A stretch of DNA of 64,000 nt from Sodalis ligni (GTDB lineage: Bacteria > Pseudomonadota > Gammaproteobacteria > Enterobacterales > Enterobacteriaceae): assembly GCF_016865525.2 (NCBI RefSeq), contig NZ_CP075169.1, positions 2,480,337 through 2,544,336 on the forward strand, given 5' to 3'. Positions 48,397 through 58,304 of the stretch are shown piece after piece. The notes under the pieces were generated by a model that saw nothing but the letters and a program-made list of their open reading frames with translations, was not told the origin of the DNA and did not search any database. The position numbers and the translations under genes are program-made. Position 1 is the first letter of the stretch. Every line of letters begins with the position of its first letter.

Positions 48397-49323
48397 TGCT
48401 GCTGTTCCTGAGCCGCCGACTCGGCCATGCCCTGCTGATTTTATTGGGGTGACGCTTATCAGCTATCTGCTGCTGTTTATGCTGCCCGCCGATCCCGCCC
48501 GGCAAATCGCCGGGCGCAGCGCTACGCCGGAAGTGGTGGCCAGCATCCGCCATCAGCTGGGTTTGGATTTGCCTTTTTACCGCCAGTACCTGCATTACCT
48601 GTTCGATTTGCTGCACGGCAATCTGGGCCGCTCGTTTATACAGCGCAGCCAGGTCAGCGAACTGATCTCCTCCCGCATCGGCCCGTCGCTGCAGCTGATG
48701 GCGGCGGGTATCGGCTGTGAACTGGTGATAGGCATTACCCTCGGTACCCTGGCGGCGCTGCGGCGGGATGGCCTGGCGGACAAAATATTAATGGCGCTGT
48801 CGTTTATCGGCGTCTCGGCGCCGCAGTTTATCGCCGCCATGCTGTTTCTTTATCTTTTTGCCGCCGTGCTCAACTGGTTTCCCATGGGGGGGTACGGCGG
48901 TTTCAGCCATATCGCCCTGCCGGCGCTGACCCTGGGCATTCTGGGCAGCGGCTGGTACTCGCGCATGCTGCGCTCATCGATGATTGATGTGCTGCATCAG
49001 GATTTTATCCGCACCGCCCGGGCCAAGGGTCTGAGCCGGGCGCGGGTGGTGTGCCGCCATGTGCTGCCGAACGCCATATTGCCGCTGATCCCGATGATCG
49101 GCATTGATATCGGCATCTTTCTCGGCGGGCTGGTGGTGGTGGAGTCGGTGTTCGGCTGGCCCGGTATCGGCCAACTGGCCTGGCAGGCCATTCAGCAGGT
49201 GGATATTCCGGTCATTGTGGGCGTTACCACCGTATCGGCGGTGGCGATTGTGTTGGGCAATTTGCTGGCGGATCTGATTTTGCCATGGGTCGATCCTCGT
49301 ATCGACGTGAAAAACAACGGTAA
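48393..49323 (+). pseudogene. ABC transporter permease (DppB/GsiC-like), two one-base losses
   Basis: Begins MMLLFLSRRLGHALLILLG (ATG 48393, overlapping the previous stop) and breaks at the G-run 48446-48449. One G more gives VTLISYLLLFMLPADPARQI. The body has LDLPFYRQYLHYLFDLLHGN, the EAA loop FIRTARAKGLSRARVVCRHV and VVESVFGWPGIGQLAWQAIQ. Near the end a missing base at about 49303 fuses it to the next gene; restoring it gives DPRIRREKQR and a TAA at 49321, a natural permease end (310 residues). Read literally, the annotation would be an 831-codon permease-binding-protein fusion, which I regard as an artefact. Confidence 0.88.
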
Positions 49324-49336
49324 CAGGAGCAAGGAA

Positions 49337-50944
49337 ATGAGAAAAAGTTTACTTATGCTGGCCCTGGCGGGAGTGCTGTATGCGGGCGCCGGCCAGGCGG
49401 ATGAACCGAAAGACGGCGGCGATGCGGTGGTGACCTACCAAAGCGATATCGCCACATTGGATCCGGCCATCGGCTATGACTGGCAGAACTGGTCGATGAT
49501 CAAAAGCCTGTTCAGCCGCCTGATGGATTACAAGCCCGGCACCACGGATCTGCAAAAGGATCTGGCGCAGGATTACAGCATCTCCGACGACGGCAAGGTC
49601 TATACCTTTACCCTGCGCAAGGACGTGACCTTCCATAACGGCCGCACGCTAAACGCCGACGATGTGAAGTACTCCCTGGAGCGGACGGTGAATCCGAAAA
49701 CCCAAAGCCCGGGCGCCGGCTTTTTCAGCGCCATCGCCGGTTATGACGAGATGGCCGCCGGCAAAGCCGACCATTTGAGCGGTATTGAGGTAGTGAATCC
49801 CAATACGATCAAGATCACCCTGAAAGAGCCCAACGCCACGTTCCTGCAGGTGATGGCGCTGAACTTCGCCTCCATCGTGCCAAAGGAAGCCGTGGATCAG
49901 TGGGGAGCGGATTTCGGCAAGCATCCGGTGGGCACCGGCGCCTTTGAGCTGAGCGAGTGGAAGCTGGGCCAGGAGCTGGTGTTCAAAAAGAATCCCCATT
50001 ACTACCGGGCCGGTATCCCGCATCTGGACAGCATCCGTTTCGAAGTTGGGCAGGATCCGTCGGTGGCGCTGCTGAGACTGGAAAAGGGCGAGGTGGATAT
50101 TGCCGGCGACGGCGTGCCGCCGGCCCAGTTCCTGCAGTTCAAGCAGGACCCGAAATACAAAGGCATGCTGGTGACCGGCGATCAGTTGCAAACCGGTTAT
50201 GTCACCATGAAGACCACCCTGCCGCCGTTTGACAATGTGAAGGTCCGGCAGGCGGTGAATATGGCCATCAACAAGGATCGCATCGTCAGGATCATCAACG
50301 GCCGCGCGGCGCCGGCCAACCAGCCGCTGCCTCCCGCCATGCCGGGATATGACAAAGACTATAAAGGCTATGCCTTTGACGTCGCCAAAGCGAAACAATT
50401 GCTGGATCAGGCCGGTTTTGCCAAAGGGTTCGATACCGAGCTTTACGTGATGAATACCGATCCGCAGCCGCGTATCGCCCAATCCATCCAGCAGGATCTG
50501 GCCAAGGTGGGTATCCGCGTGGCGATTAAATCCCTGGCCCAGGCCAACGTGATTGCCGCCGGCGGTTCGGCGGATCAGGCGCCGATGGTGTGGTCCGGCG
50601 GTATGGCCTGGATTGCCGATTTCCCGGACCCGTCCGACTTCTGGGGACCGATCCTCGGCTGTATGGGGGCGGTGGACGGCGGCTGGAACTGGTCGCGCTA
50701 TTGCAATAAAACCCTGGATGCCGAAGCCGCCAAGGCCGACAGCCTAACCCAGCCCGATCAGCAGGAACAGCGCATTGCCCTGTGGCGCAAGATCTTTATC
50801 GAAGCCATGGCCGACGCGCCCTGGGCGCCTATTTTCAATGAAAAACGCTATACGGTGCATTCGGCGCGTATGGGCGGGGCGGACGCGCTGTATGTGGATC
50901 CGGTACACGTACCGGTGAACTACGACGCCATCTGGATCAAATAA
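49337..50944 (+). CDS. ABC transporter periplasmic substrate-binding protein (SBP_bac_5)
   Basis: A 535-residue binding protein with Sec signal MRKSLLMLALAGVLYAGAGQ (cleavage after GQA). The family 5 pattern includes YTFTLRKDVTFHNGRTLNAD, GTGAFELSEWKLGQELVFKK, and NVKVRQAVNMAINKDRIVRI. AGGAG sits six bases before ATG 49337. It delivers an organic substrate (peptide-like or, given the neighbours, possibly an amide-containing compound) to the permeases encoded upstream and the ATPase encoded downstream. Confidence 0.9.
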   Translation: MRKSLLMLALAGVLYAGAGQADEPKDGGDAVVTYQSDIATLDPAIGYDWQNWSMIKSLFSRLMDYKPGTTDLQKDLAQDYSISDDGKVYTFTLRKDVTFHNGRTLNADDVKYSLERTVNPKTQSPGAGFFSAIAGYDEMAAGKADHLSGIEVVNPNTIKITLKEPNATFLQVMALNFASIVPKEAVDQWGADFGKHPVGTGAFELSEWKLGQELVFKKNPHYYRAGIPHLDSIRFEVGQDPSVALLRLEKGEVDIAGDGVPPAQFLQFKQDPKYKGMLVTGDQLQTGYVTMKTTLPPFDNVKVRQAVNMAINKDRIVRIINGRAAPANQPLPPAMPGYDKDYKGYAFDVAKAKQLLDQAGFAKGFDTELYVMNTDPQPRIAQSIQQDLAKVGIRVAIKSLAQANVIAAGGSADQAPMVWSGGMAWIADFPDPSDFWGPILGCMGAVDGGWNWSRYCNKTLDAEAAKADSLTQPDQQEQRIALWRKIFIEAMADAPWAPIFNEKRYTVHSARMGGADALYVDPVHVPVNYDAIWIK

Positions 50945-50983
50945 CCGCCGCCACCGGCCTGGCATGGGCTAAGGCCGGCGGGC

Positions 50984-51105
50984 TATACCCGTCATAGTTC
51001 GAGTTGCCGGCGTTGGCTGCGCTCGCTTACCCCGGTCGCTTAGCTATCTGGGCTTCAGGGGATGCGCGGGCTTGCCGCCTTCTGGTAACAAGGATTATCT
51101 AGGGT
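50984..51105. repeat. ERIC-type intergenic repeat
   Basis: About 122 bases from TATACCCGTCATAGTTCGAG to ATTATCTAGGGT, including GTTGGCTGCGCTCGCTTACC and GGGGATGCGCGGGCTTGCCG. The order and palindromic layout match the enterobacterial repetitive intergenic consensus, with some divergence. It lies between the binding-protein gene and the formamidase gene, within the operon, and can fold in RNA. Confidence 0.8.
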
Positions 51106-51119
51106 CTAAGGAGATGAGC

Positions 51120-52067
51120 ATGTGTCAGAATTGCCTGGTAAAAACAATCCATCATCCCCAGCATCATTTCGGCTGGGACAATAGCCTGGCCCCGGCGGCC
51201 AGAGTGGCGCCGGGCACGACGCTGGAATTCCACTGCCTGGATTCCGGCAACGGTCACTTTTCCCCCGGTTCCACAGCGGCGGCGGTGGGCAGCCTGCCGT
51301 TTGATAAAATCAATCCGGTGAACGGTCCGGTGTATGTGGAAGGAGCGCAGCCGGGGGATGTCTTGAAAATCACCCTGGATGAGTTCAGGCCCGGCGGCTT
51401 TGGCTGGACCGCCGTCATCCCCGGCTTCGGCCTGCTGGCGGAGGAGTTCACCGCGCCGGCGCTGGCCCTGTGGCAGTACGACCGGCACTCTATGGCGCCC
51501 TGCGCCTTCGGCGAGTACGGCAAGGTGCCGTTAAAACCCTTCGCCGGCACCATCGGCGTGGCGCCCGGCGCGCCGGGCCTGCATTCGGTGGTGCCGCCGC
51601 GCCGGGTAGGGGGCAATCTGGATATCCGGGATCTCACCGCCGGCTGTATCCTCTACCTGCCGGTGGAAACGGCCGGGGCGCTGTTTTCCATCGGCGATAC
51701 CCATGCCGCCCAGGGTGACGGCGAGGTGTGCGGCACCGCCATTGAGAGCGCCATGGACGTGGTGTTGACTCTTGATCTTATAAAAAACACGCCGCTGCCG
51801 GCGCCGCGGTTCAGTACCCCCGGTCCGGTTACCCGTCATCTGGACGGTGACGGCTACGAGGTGTTTACCGGCGTCGGCGGCGATTTGATGACCGCCGCCC
51901 GGGACGCGCTGCGTTATACCATTGACTGGTTGTGCCGCGAGCACGGGATGCGGGCCGAAGACGCCTATATGCTCTGTTCGGTGTGCGGCGATTTGCGCAT
52001 CAGCGAGATCGTGGATGCGCCGAACTGGGTGGTTTCGTTCTATTTCCCGAAAACGGTATTACAGTGA
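51120..52067 (+). CDS. Acetamidase/formamidase (FmdA/AmdA family)
   Basis: A 315-residue amidohydrolase that splits formamide or acetamide to ammonia and the acid. Family marks are FHCLDSGNGHFSPGSTAAAV, VYVEGAQPGDVLKITLDEF, GDTHAAQGDGEVCGTAIESA (with the conserved acidic/His residues) and AYMLCSVCGDLRISEIVDAP. AAGGAG is six bases before ATG 51120. Under the AmiC/AmiR leader control together with the importer genes, it is the enzyme that makes the operon useful: nitrogen gain from amides (inference from context). Confidence 0.9.
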   Translation: MCQNCLVKTIHHPQHHFGWDNSLAPAARVAPGTTLEFHCLDSGNGHFSPGSTAAAVGSLPFDKINPVNGPVYVEGAQPGDVLKITLDEFRPGGFGWTAVIPGFGLLAEEFTAPALALWQYDRHSMAPCAFGEYGKVPLKPFAGTIGVAPGAPGLHSVVPPRRVGGNLDIRDLTAGCILYLPVETAGALFSIGDTHAAQGDGEVCGTAIESAMDVVLTLDLIKNTPLPAPRFSTPGPVTRHLDGDGYEVFTGVGGDLMTAARDALRYTIDWLCREHGMRAEDAYMLCSVCGDLRISEIVDAPNWVVSFYFPKTVLQ

Positions 52068-52076
52068 GGGCGGACG

Positions 52077-53807
52077 ATGTTAGCAGCCAATGACCGGCCG
52101 GTGCTGTCCGTGGAGCGATTGTCCATTGAATTCGGCAGCCGGCGGGTAGTGGATGATGTGAGTTTTTCCCTGCTGCCCGGTAAAACGCTCTGTATCGCCG
52201 GCGAGTCGGGCAGTGGAAAGTCACTGACGTCGCTGGCGATCATGGGACTTTTGCCGGAGGACGCGTCTGTTCCCGGCGGCGCCATCCTGTTTGGCAACGA
52301 TGATTTGCTGAGCCTGGGCGAACGCCGGATGCAACAGCTGCGCGGCAAGCGCATCGGCATGATCTTCCAGGAGCCTATGACCTCACTGAACCCGCTGATG
52401 ACCGTGGCGCAGCAGTTGGAAGAAACCCTGCGGCGCCATGAGCATCTCGGGCGTGGGGATGTGCGCCGGCGGATACTGGCCATGCTGGACGCGGTGAAAT
52501 TGCCCCAGGTGGAAAAGCGGCTGGGGCAGTATCCCCATGAGCTGTCCGGGGGCATGCGCCAGCGGGTGATGATTGCCATGGCGATGCTGTGCCAGCCGGA
52601 AATCCTCATTGCCGACGAGCCCACCACGGCGCTGGATGTCACCATCCAGGCGCAGATTCTGCAGTTGATGCGCGAGCTGCAGCAGGATTTTTCCACCAGC
52701 CTGCTGCTCATCACCCATGATATGGGCGTCGTGGCGGAAATGGCGGACCAAGTGGTGGTGATGAATCAGGGACGGGTGGAAGAGCAGCTTTCCGCCCAAA
52801 CGCTATTTAGCGCGCCCCAGGCCGCCTACACCCGCAAACTGCTGGCGGCGGTGCCGGTGCTGGGCAGCGCGCCGCCGCTGGCGCCGGTGGCGCAAGAGAG
52901 ACCGCTGTTATCCGTGCGGGACCTGACCGTGCGCTTTCCGGTGCGCGGTCAGGGGTTCGGGCAAAAGCGGCAGGTTTACGCGGTGGAAAATATCAGTTTT
53001 GATCTCTTTGCGGGAGAAACCCTCGGTATCGTCGGCGAAAGCGGCTGCGGCAAATCCACCACCGGCAAGGCGCTGCTGAACATGATCCCCTTCAGCGGCA
53101 GCGCCACCCTGGAGGGGCGGGAGCTGAACGGACTGCGGGGCGAGGACCTGCGGGCGGTGCGGCGGGATATACAGATGGTGTTCCAGGACCCGTACGCGGC
53201 GCTCAACCCGCGCAAGACCATTTTTGATTTGGTGGGGGAACCGCTGCTGATCCATGACGGTCTGGCGCATGCCCTCCGGGTGCAACGGGTGGCGGCGCTG
53301 CTGGAGCAGGTGGGGCTGTCCGCCGATGCCCTGGCCCGCTATCCTCACCAGTTTTCCGGCGGCCAGCGCCAGCGCATCTGCATTGCCCGCGCCCTGGCCC
53401 TCAATCCCAAGGTGATCATCGCTGATGAATCGGTCTCGGCGCTGGATGTTTCCGTGCAGGCCCAGGTGCTTGATTTGCTGGAATGGCTGCGGGGTGAGTT
53501 GCAACTGAGCTATGTCTTTATTTCCCATGATATGGCGGTGGTTGAACGCATTTGTCACCGGGTGGCGGTGATGTATTGCGGCCAGATCGTGGAAATCGGT
53601 CCGCGGGATTCGGTATTGCATCATCCCCGCCATCCCTATACCCGACGCTTGCTGAGCGCGGTGCCCTCGCTGGATGTCAACCACAAACGGGATTTCCGCC
53701 CGCTGCTTGCTGAAATGGAGCGGCCGGATCCCATTAAACCCTTCGGCTATCAGATTCCGCCGCAGCGGTTCCAGGATTACGGCAACGGTCATCTGGCCGC
53801 CTGCTAG
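52077..53807 (+). CDS. ABC transporter ATPase, two-domain (DppD-DppF fused type)
   Basis: A 576-residue protein with two complete ATPase cassettes. First: Walker A GESGSGKSL, signature LSGGMRQR, Walker B ILIADEPTTALD. Second: GESGCGKST, FSGGQRQR, VIIADESVSALDVS. The C-terminus carries the RHPYTRRLLSAVPSLDVN region found in Opp/Dpp ATPases. It powers the upstream permease pair. GAGG precedes ATG 52077, nine bases after the formamidase stop. Likely last gene of the amide operon, as 230 bases follow without a gene. Confidence 0.93.
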   Translation: MLAANDRPVLSVERLSIEFGSRRVVDDVSFSLLPGKTLCIAGESGSGKSLTSLAIMGLLPEDASVPGGAILFGNDDLLSLGERRMQQLRGKRIGMIFQEPMTSLNPLMTVAQQLEETLRRHEHLGRGDVRRRILAMLDAVKLPQVEKRLGQYPHELSGGMRQRVMIAMAMLCQPEILIADEPTTALDVTIQAQILQLMRELQQDFSTSLLLITHDMGVVAEMADQVVVMNQGRVEEQLSAQTLFSAPQAAYTRKLLAAVPVLGSAPPLAPVAQERPLLSVRDLTVRFPVRGQGFGQKRQVYAVENISFDLFAGETLGIVGESGCGKSTTGKALLNMIPFSGSATLEGRELNGLRGEDLRAVRRDIQMVFQDPYAALNPRKTIFDLVGEPLLIHDGLAHALRVQRVAALLEQVGLSADALARYPHQFSGGQRQRICIARALALNPKVIIADESVSALDVSVQAQVLDLLEWLRGELQLSYVFISHDMAVVERICHRVAVMYCGQIVEIGPRDSVLHHPRHPYTRRLLSAVPSLDVNHKRDFRPLLAEMERPDPIKPFGYQIPPQRFQDYGNGHLAAC

Positions 53808-54037
53808 CCGGCCGCATTAATCATTAGTATTATTAATTTATTGTATTTCAACTCGCTGCGTTTTCATATCGAAAGCGCCGCTGCGCCTGTTGTTTCGTTT
53901 TTTCTCTCATCGACCCGCGCCGCCATAGTGTAAAAAAGCTTATCTTTATTCGCGGCCCAGGATGATTTGAGCTATCCGTTATAAGAAGAGGAATGACCGC
54001 CTCATCACTGCAATAAAATCACATGCCGGAGGAAATA

Positions 54038-55171
54038 ATGAAAGCAGTCGTTTATAACGGTCCCCGCGATGTCGCCATCAAGGACATGCCGGACGCCCGA
54101 ATCACCAAGCCTACCGATGCGCTGATTCGTATCACCACCACGAATATTTGCGGCTCGGATCTGCATATGTATGAAGGGCGTACCAGCTTTGAACGCGGCC
54201 GCATTTTCGGCCATGAAAATCTCGGCCAGGTCATTGAGGTGGGCGCGGGGGTGGAGCGGGTTAAGGCCGGCGACTATGTCTGCCTGCCGTTTAACATCGG
54301 TTGCGGTTTTTGTGAAAACTGCGAGCGCGGGCTGACCGGCTTTTGCCTGACGGCCAATCCCGGCACAGCGGGCGCCGCTTACGGTTTTGCCGAAATGGGG
54401 CCTTATGAAGGGGGCCAGGCGGAACTTTTGCGGGTACCGTTCGCCGATTTCAACTGTCTGATACTGCCGCCGGACGCGGTGGAAAAAGAGGATGACTATG
54501 TCATGCTGTCGGATATTTTCCCCACCGGCTGGCACGCCACCGAACTGGCAGGCCTGCGGCCCGGTGACAGCGTGGCGATATACGGCGCCGGTCCGGTTGG
54601 GCTGATGGCGGCCCACTCGGCGATGATCAAAGGGGCATCCCAGGTGTTTGTGGTGGATACCCATGACAGCCGGCTGGCACTGGCCGAAAAAATGGGCGCG
54701 ACCCCGGTGAAGGCGGTGGGAGAGGCGGCGGTGGAGAAGATCCTTAATCTGACCGACGGACGCGGCACCGATTGCGGCTGTGAATGCGTCGGTTATCAAT
54801 GCTGCGATAAACACGGCCATGAAGATAATTCCGACACCATGAACAGCCTGGTGGCATCCACCCGCGCCACCGGCGGCATCGGTGTGGTAGGGGTTTTTGT
54901 GCCGCAGGATCCGGGGGCGAAGACCGAGCTTGCCAAAGCGGGCAAGATGCCGTTTGATTTCGGCAGCTTCTGGTTCAAGGGGCAGCAGATCCGCACCGGG
55001 CAGGCCAACGTGAAGGCCTATAACCGGCAACTGGCGAAACTTATCCATCAAGGCCGGGCCAAGCCGTCGCAGATAATCTCGCACCGCCTGCACCTGGCGC
55101 AAGCACCCGAAGCCTACGAACACTTTGATAACCGGGATCCCGGCTGGACCAAGGTTATACTCAAGCCTTGA
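54038..55171 (+). CDS. Zinc-dependent alcohol dehydrogenase, glutathione-independent formaldehyde dehydrogenase type
   Basis: A 377-residue medium-chain dehydrogenase. Catalytic zinc: CGSDLHMYEG and FGHENLG. Structural zinc: CGFCENCERGLTGFC. Rossmann fold: VAIYGAGPVGLMAAHSAMIK with VVDTHDSRLALAEKMGA. The CVGYQCCDKHGHEDNSDTMN insertion and the GSFWFKGQQIRTGQANVKAY stretch are seen in FdhA-like enzymes with tightly bound NAD. GGAGGAAATA precedes ATG 54038. It probably oxidises formaldehyde or dismutates aldehydes in the cytoplasm. A link with formamide use upstream is possible but unproven. Confidence 0.88.
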   Translation: MKAVVYNGPRDVAIKDMPDARITKPTDALIRITTTNICGSDLHMYEGRTSFERGRIFGHENLGQVIEVGAGVERVKAGDYVCLPFNIGCGFCENCERGLTGFCLTANPGTAGAAYGFAEMGPYEGGQAELLRVPFADFNCLILPPDAVEKEDDYVMLSDIFPTGWHATELAGLRPGDSVAIYGAGPVGLMAAHSAMIKGASQVFVVDTHDSRLALAEKMGATPVKAVGEAAVEKILNLTDGRGTDCGCECVGYQCCDKHGHEDNSDTMNSLVASTRATGGIGVVGVFVPQDPGAKTELAKAGKMPFDFGSFWFKGQQIRTGQANVKAYNRQLAKLIHQGRAKPSQIISHRLHLAQAPEAYEHFDNRDPGWTKVILKP

Positions 55172-55307
55172 CAGGAAAGCCGGCCTCCGGCCGTGAGTTC
55201 GTTAACAAAGCGCCCAATCGGGACAGGCTGCCTGATCGTAAACACGCCGTCAACGTGACATCATAACGTCAATTCAACGGTTATCAGGGGTTCGATCCGG
55301 GGCGGAT

Positions 55308-56738
55308 TCAGGCCGCCGCCTGGGCATCGTTTATATTGTCCGGGAAATAGAGATGGAAGCAAATCTCACCCGCCGGCGTGCAGCTGACGCCGGCGCTGCC
55401 CCGGTGCAGTTTCATGATGGCCTGCACAATGGACAATCCCAGGCCGCTGGCGTTACCGCTGCTGGTACGCGCGTCGTCGGCGCGGTAAAACCGGTCGAAC
55501 AGCTTGTCCATATGATCCGGCGGAATGGGCGGACCATGATTGATGACTTCAATCAGCCAGCCGTCGCCATCGCGACGGCCGCTGAGGATAATGTCGCTGT
55601 CGGCGTCGGCATAGCGTATGGCATTGTCCACCAGATTGCTTAAGGCCCGGCGCAACAGCATGGCATCCGCCTGGACCATGCCTTCTCCCCGGCAACGCAG
55701 CGCCAGGCCCCGTTCTTCCGCCAGTCCTTCAAAATAATCGGCAATCCGCTGCAGCTCGACTTCCAGCGGCAGCGGCACCGGCGAAATGGCGGACTGGGCT
55801 TCGCCGGCCCGCGCCAGGAACAGGATATTTTCCACCATGCGCGAAATGCGCTCCAGCTCTTCGCTGTTTCGGACCAGCACGCTTTCGTATTCCTGCGCCG
55901 AACGGCGCTGGTACAGGGCTACCTGGCAATGGCCCATCAGGGCGTTCACCGGCGTGCGGATTTCATGGGCCAAATCAGCGGAGAAGCGGCTCAGCCGCTG
56001 GTAGCCGTCCGCCAGCCGGTCCAGCATGGCGTTAAACGACCGGATCACCTGATGCAGCTCCGCCGGCGCGCCCTGTTCGGACAGGCGGGTAGGGAGGGGG
56101 GCGGGGTGGATGCCTTCAGCCTGCGCCGCCCTGCGCCGCAGCGGCTTCAGTCCGTGGCGCCTCACGCCGTAGCCCAGCAGGGCTATCAGTAAAAACGCCC
56201 CTATCACCGCCGCGATGATGCGATCGCGGTACTGCGCCAGCATGCGCGTCTCGTTTAGCATAATATGACCGGCGGTGATTTGGATGGGATCATGGCCGGC
56301 CAGACTGACCCAGGCCGTCACAAAGCGGATGGGAACGCCTTCCGGCGTGCTGGCGGCATGCACCGCACCGAGGGACACCGGAACGCCGTCCGCCACCGGC
56401 GCCACCGTCGGCAACCGGTAACGCCCCGGATTGACATTGATAAGCGGCGTCTGGCCCGGACGCTGGAATATCAGAATATCCCGTTCGTTGCCGAGCATAT
56501 TCTCAAATAAATGCGGGTTATCGCTGAGTAGCGAAATGGGAAATGCATTGCCCAGCAGGCTGCGGAAATAGGCCACCCGGTTGGCGGTTTGCGCGGCGGC
56601 CTGATTGCGCATGGAACGGGCCATATCGCCGTACAGATACAATCCCACGCTGCTTATCACCAGGGCGGCCAACACGGCGAACAGCAGGGCCGAACGGGCG
56701 GTAAGGGAGAGAGAAGGGAAACGCGGCATCATCATCAA
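55308..56738 (-). CDS. Two-component sensor kinase, heavy-metal (CusS) type
   Basis: A 476-residue membrane kinase: TM1 ([20 protein letters not shown]), a periplasmic sensor domain, TM2 ([17 protein letters not shown]), HAMP region, His box [21 protein letters not shown] box [13 protein letters not shown], and ATPase G2 [19 protein letters not shown]. The length and layout match the CusS/PcoS group. It overlaps the regulator gene by four bases (start ATG run at 56736-56738). It would sense a periplasmic signal, possibly copper or an oxidised compound, and phosphorylate the regulator. Confidence 0.92.
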   Translation of the reverse strand: MMMMPRFPSLSLTARSALLFAVLAALVISSVGLYLYGDMARSMRNQAAAQTANRVAYFRSLLGNAFPISLLSDNPHLFENMLGNERDILIFQRPGQTPLINVNPGRYRLPTVAPVADGVPVSLGAVHAASTPEGVPIRFVTAWVSLAGHDPIQITAGHIMLNETRMLAQYRDRIIAAVIGAFLLIALLGYGVRRHGLKPLRRRAAQAEGIHPAPLPTRLSEQGAPAELHQVIRSFNAMLDRLADGYQRLSRFSADLAHEIRTPVNALMGHCQVALYQRRSAQEYESVLVRNSEELERISRMVENILFLARAGEAQSAISPVPLPLEVELQRIADYFEGLAEERGLALRCRGEGMVQADAMLLRRALSNLVDNAIRYADADSDIILSGRRDGDGWLIEVINHGPPIPPDHMDKLFDRFYRADDARTSSGNASGLGLSIVQAIMKLHRGSAGVSCTPAGEICFHLYFPDNINDAQAAA

Positions 56739-57403
56739 CGTACTTCGCAGACATAACCGATACCGCGCACGGTATGGATAAGTTTAACCTCGAAAGGGCG
56801 ATCCATTTTGGCGCGCAGGCGCTTGACCGCCACATCCACCACATTGGTATCGCTGTCAAAATTCATGTCCCAGACCTGGGAGGCGATAAGGGTCCGCGAC
56901 AGCACTTCCCCCTGGCGCCGCACCAGCAGCGACAACAGGGCGAACTCTTTGTTGGTCAGGATAATCGCGGTATCCAGACGGGTGACTTTGCGCCGCAGCA
57001 TATCGATATGCAAGTCCGCCAGATGAAAATCGTTCTCCTCGCGAATGACGCCGCGGCGCAGCAGGGTGCGGATGCGCAGCACCAATTCGGTGAACGAAAA
57101 GGGCTTGATCAGATAATCGTCCGCCCCGAGCTCCAGGCCGTGAATCCGATCCTGCACCTGATCCCGGGCGGTAAGAAACAGCACCGGAACATCGCTTTTT
57201 TTACGGATTATGTCCATAAGCTGCCAGCCGTCCAATCCCGGCAGCATCACATCCAGTATGATGACATCGTAAATGTTCTCCAGGGCCAGAAACAGGCCGT
57301 CCGGACCGGTGCGGGCCAGATCGACGCTATAGCCGGCTTCTCCCAGGCCTTTTCGCAAATATTCCCCAGTACTGAGATCATCTTCTACTATCAGTATACG
57401 CAT
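56735..57403 (-). CDS. OmpR-type response regulator, CusR-like
   Basis: A 222-residue regulator: receiver domain [20 protein letters not shown], phospho-Asp in [14 protein letters not shown], Lys in [13 protein letters not shown], and winged-helix output ([40 protein letters not shown]). Start ATG 57403 after GGGAGG; the longer frame to 57574 crosses the intergenic promoter region and is rejected. The intergenic region contains ATGACAATATTGTCAT, the box recognised by Cus/Cop-type regulators, so it likely controls its own operon and the divergent b561/molybdoenzyme genes. Confidence 0.93.
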   Translation of the reverse strand: MRILIVEDDLSTGEYLRKGLGEAGYSVDLARTGPDGLFLALENIYDVIILDVMLPGLDGWQLMDIIRKKSDVPVLFLTARDQVQDRIHGLELGADDYLIKPFSFTELVLRIRTLLRRGVIREENDFHLADLHIDMLRRKVTRLDTAIILTNKEFALLSLLVRRQGEVLSRTLIASQVWDMNFDSDTNVVDVAVKRLRAKMDRPFEVKLIHTVRGIGYVCEVR

Positions 57404-57459
57404 CCAGATATGTCCTCCCGGCCACATTCCCAGTTTAACAGTTTGTTTGACGCCGGTTG

Positions 57460-57475
57460 ATGACAATATTGTCAT
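57460..57475. promoter_or_regulatory. Cus/Cop-box palindrome between regulator and DUF5666 gene
   Basis: ATGACAATATTGTCAT is a perfect 16-base palindrome. The CusR/CopR box I know is ATGACAAnnTTGTCAT, which fits exactly. It sits 57 bases before the regulator start and 131 bases before the divergent gene at 57606, so it can serve both promoters. Confidence 0.82.
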
Positions 57476-57605
57476 CGAACGGTCATCCGGCGGACCGGGT
57501 TGGTTTGCCAAGCTGACAGGGAAACAGGCCTCCGGGGCGAGAGGTACCGGATGCACAGATGACCGGCGCGGCATCGGCCGGACCGAATATTCAAAGGAGA
57601 ATCAC

Positions 57606-58232
57606 ATGGCCAAACTCAGATTATTGACAGGACTACTGGCGGGAGCATTGACCTTAGGCAGCGTAGCGGTACAGGCGGCGGATGCGCCGGCCAAGCCCAT
57701 GATGGCGATTCGCGGCACCATCACGCAAATCAGCGGCGATCAACTGCAGATAACCGATCGCCGGGGTCAGGAGCACACAGCCACCCTGAATGACAAAACC
57801 ACCGTATCGGCGGTATCGCAAGGTAAGATAAGCGATATCAAACCCAACAGCTTTATCGGCACCGCCGCGGCGCCGCAGCCGGACGGTACGCTTAAAGCGC
57901 TGGAAGTGCATGTGTTCGACCCGTCGCTGCGGGGATCCGGTGAAGGCTTCCGGCCATGGCAGGGGGCCGACGGTAAAACCGGCACCATGACCAACGGCAC
58001 CGTCGGCACCCTGGTGAATGCCAACGGCCACACCATGACGGTAAAATACCAGAACGGCGAGAAAAAGGTTATTGTGCCGGATGATGTGCCAGTTGTGACG
58101 TTGTCACCAGGTAATCGTTCGCAGCTGGTCCAGGGCGCGCACGTTATTTTGTGGCCGGCGCCGGGCAGCGCCACGCCAGTGGTGGCGGCCCGTATCGTTG
58201 CCGGCGTCAACGGCACCATACCGCCGATGTAA
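57606..58232 (+). CDS. Secreted DUF5666-like protein
   Basis: A 208-residue protein with Sec signal MAKLRLLTGLLAGALTLGSV, cleaved after VQA. The mature part has OB-fold-like repeats (RGTITQISGDQLQITDRRGQ, GTVGTLVNANGHTMTVKYQN) of the DUF5666 type, and ends with VVAARIVAGVNGTIPPM. AAGGAGAATCAC gives a strong ribosome site. It is the first gene of a unit with cytochrome b561 and a molybdoenzyme, divergent from a CusRS-like pair and sharing its box, so it is probably a periplasmic partner or metal/redox-related protein of that unit. Function not known. Confidence 0.8.
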   Translation: MAKLRLLTGLLAGALTLGSVAVQAADAPAKPMMAIRGTITQISGDQLQITDRRGQEHTATLNDKTTVSAVSQGKISDIKPNSFIGTAAAPQPDGTLKALEVHVFDPSLRGSGEGFRPWQGADGKTGTMTNGTVGTLVNANGHTMTVKYQNGEKKVIVPDDVPVVTLSPGNRSQLVQGAHVILWPAPGSATPVVAARIVAGVNGTIPPM

Positions 58233-58304
58233 CAGTGAAACGGCCGGGCGGCGGTGCTTTGCGCCGGTCTCCGGCCGGTTGTGCCGGGCTTAAGGAGAGT
58301 GCCT

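Noticed and set aside
54005..55123. 372-codon frame antisense to the formaldehyde dehydrogenase-like gene
   Set aside because: Shadow of a clear zinc dehydrogenase; His/Gly-rich nonsense composition typical of antisense frames.
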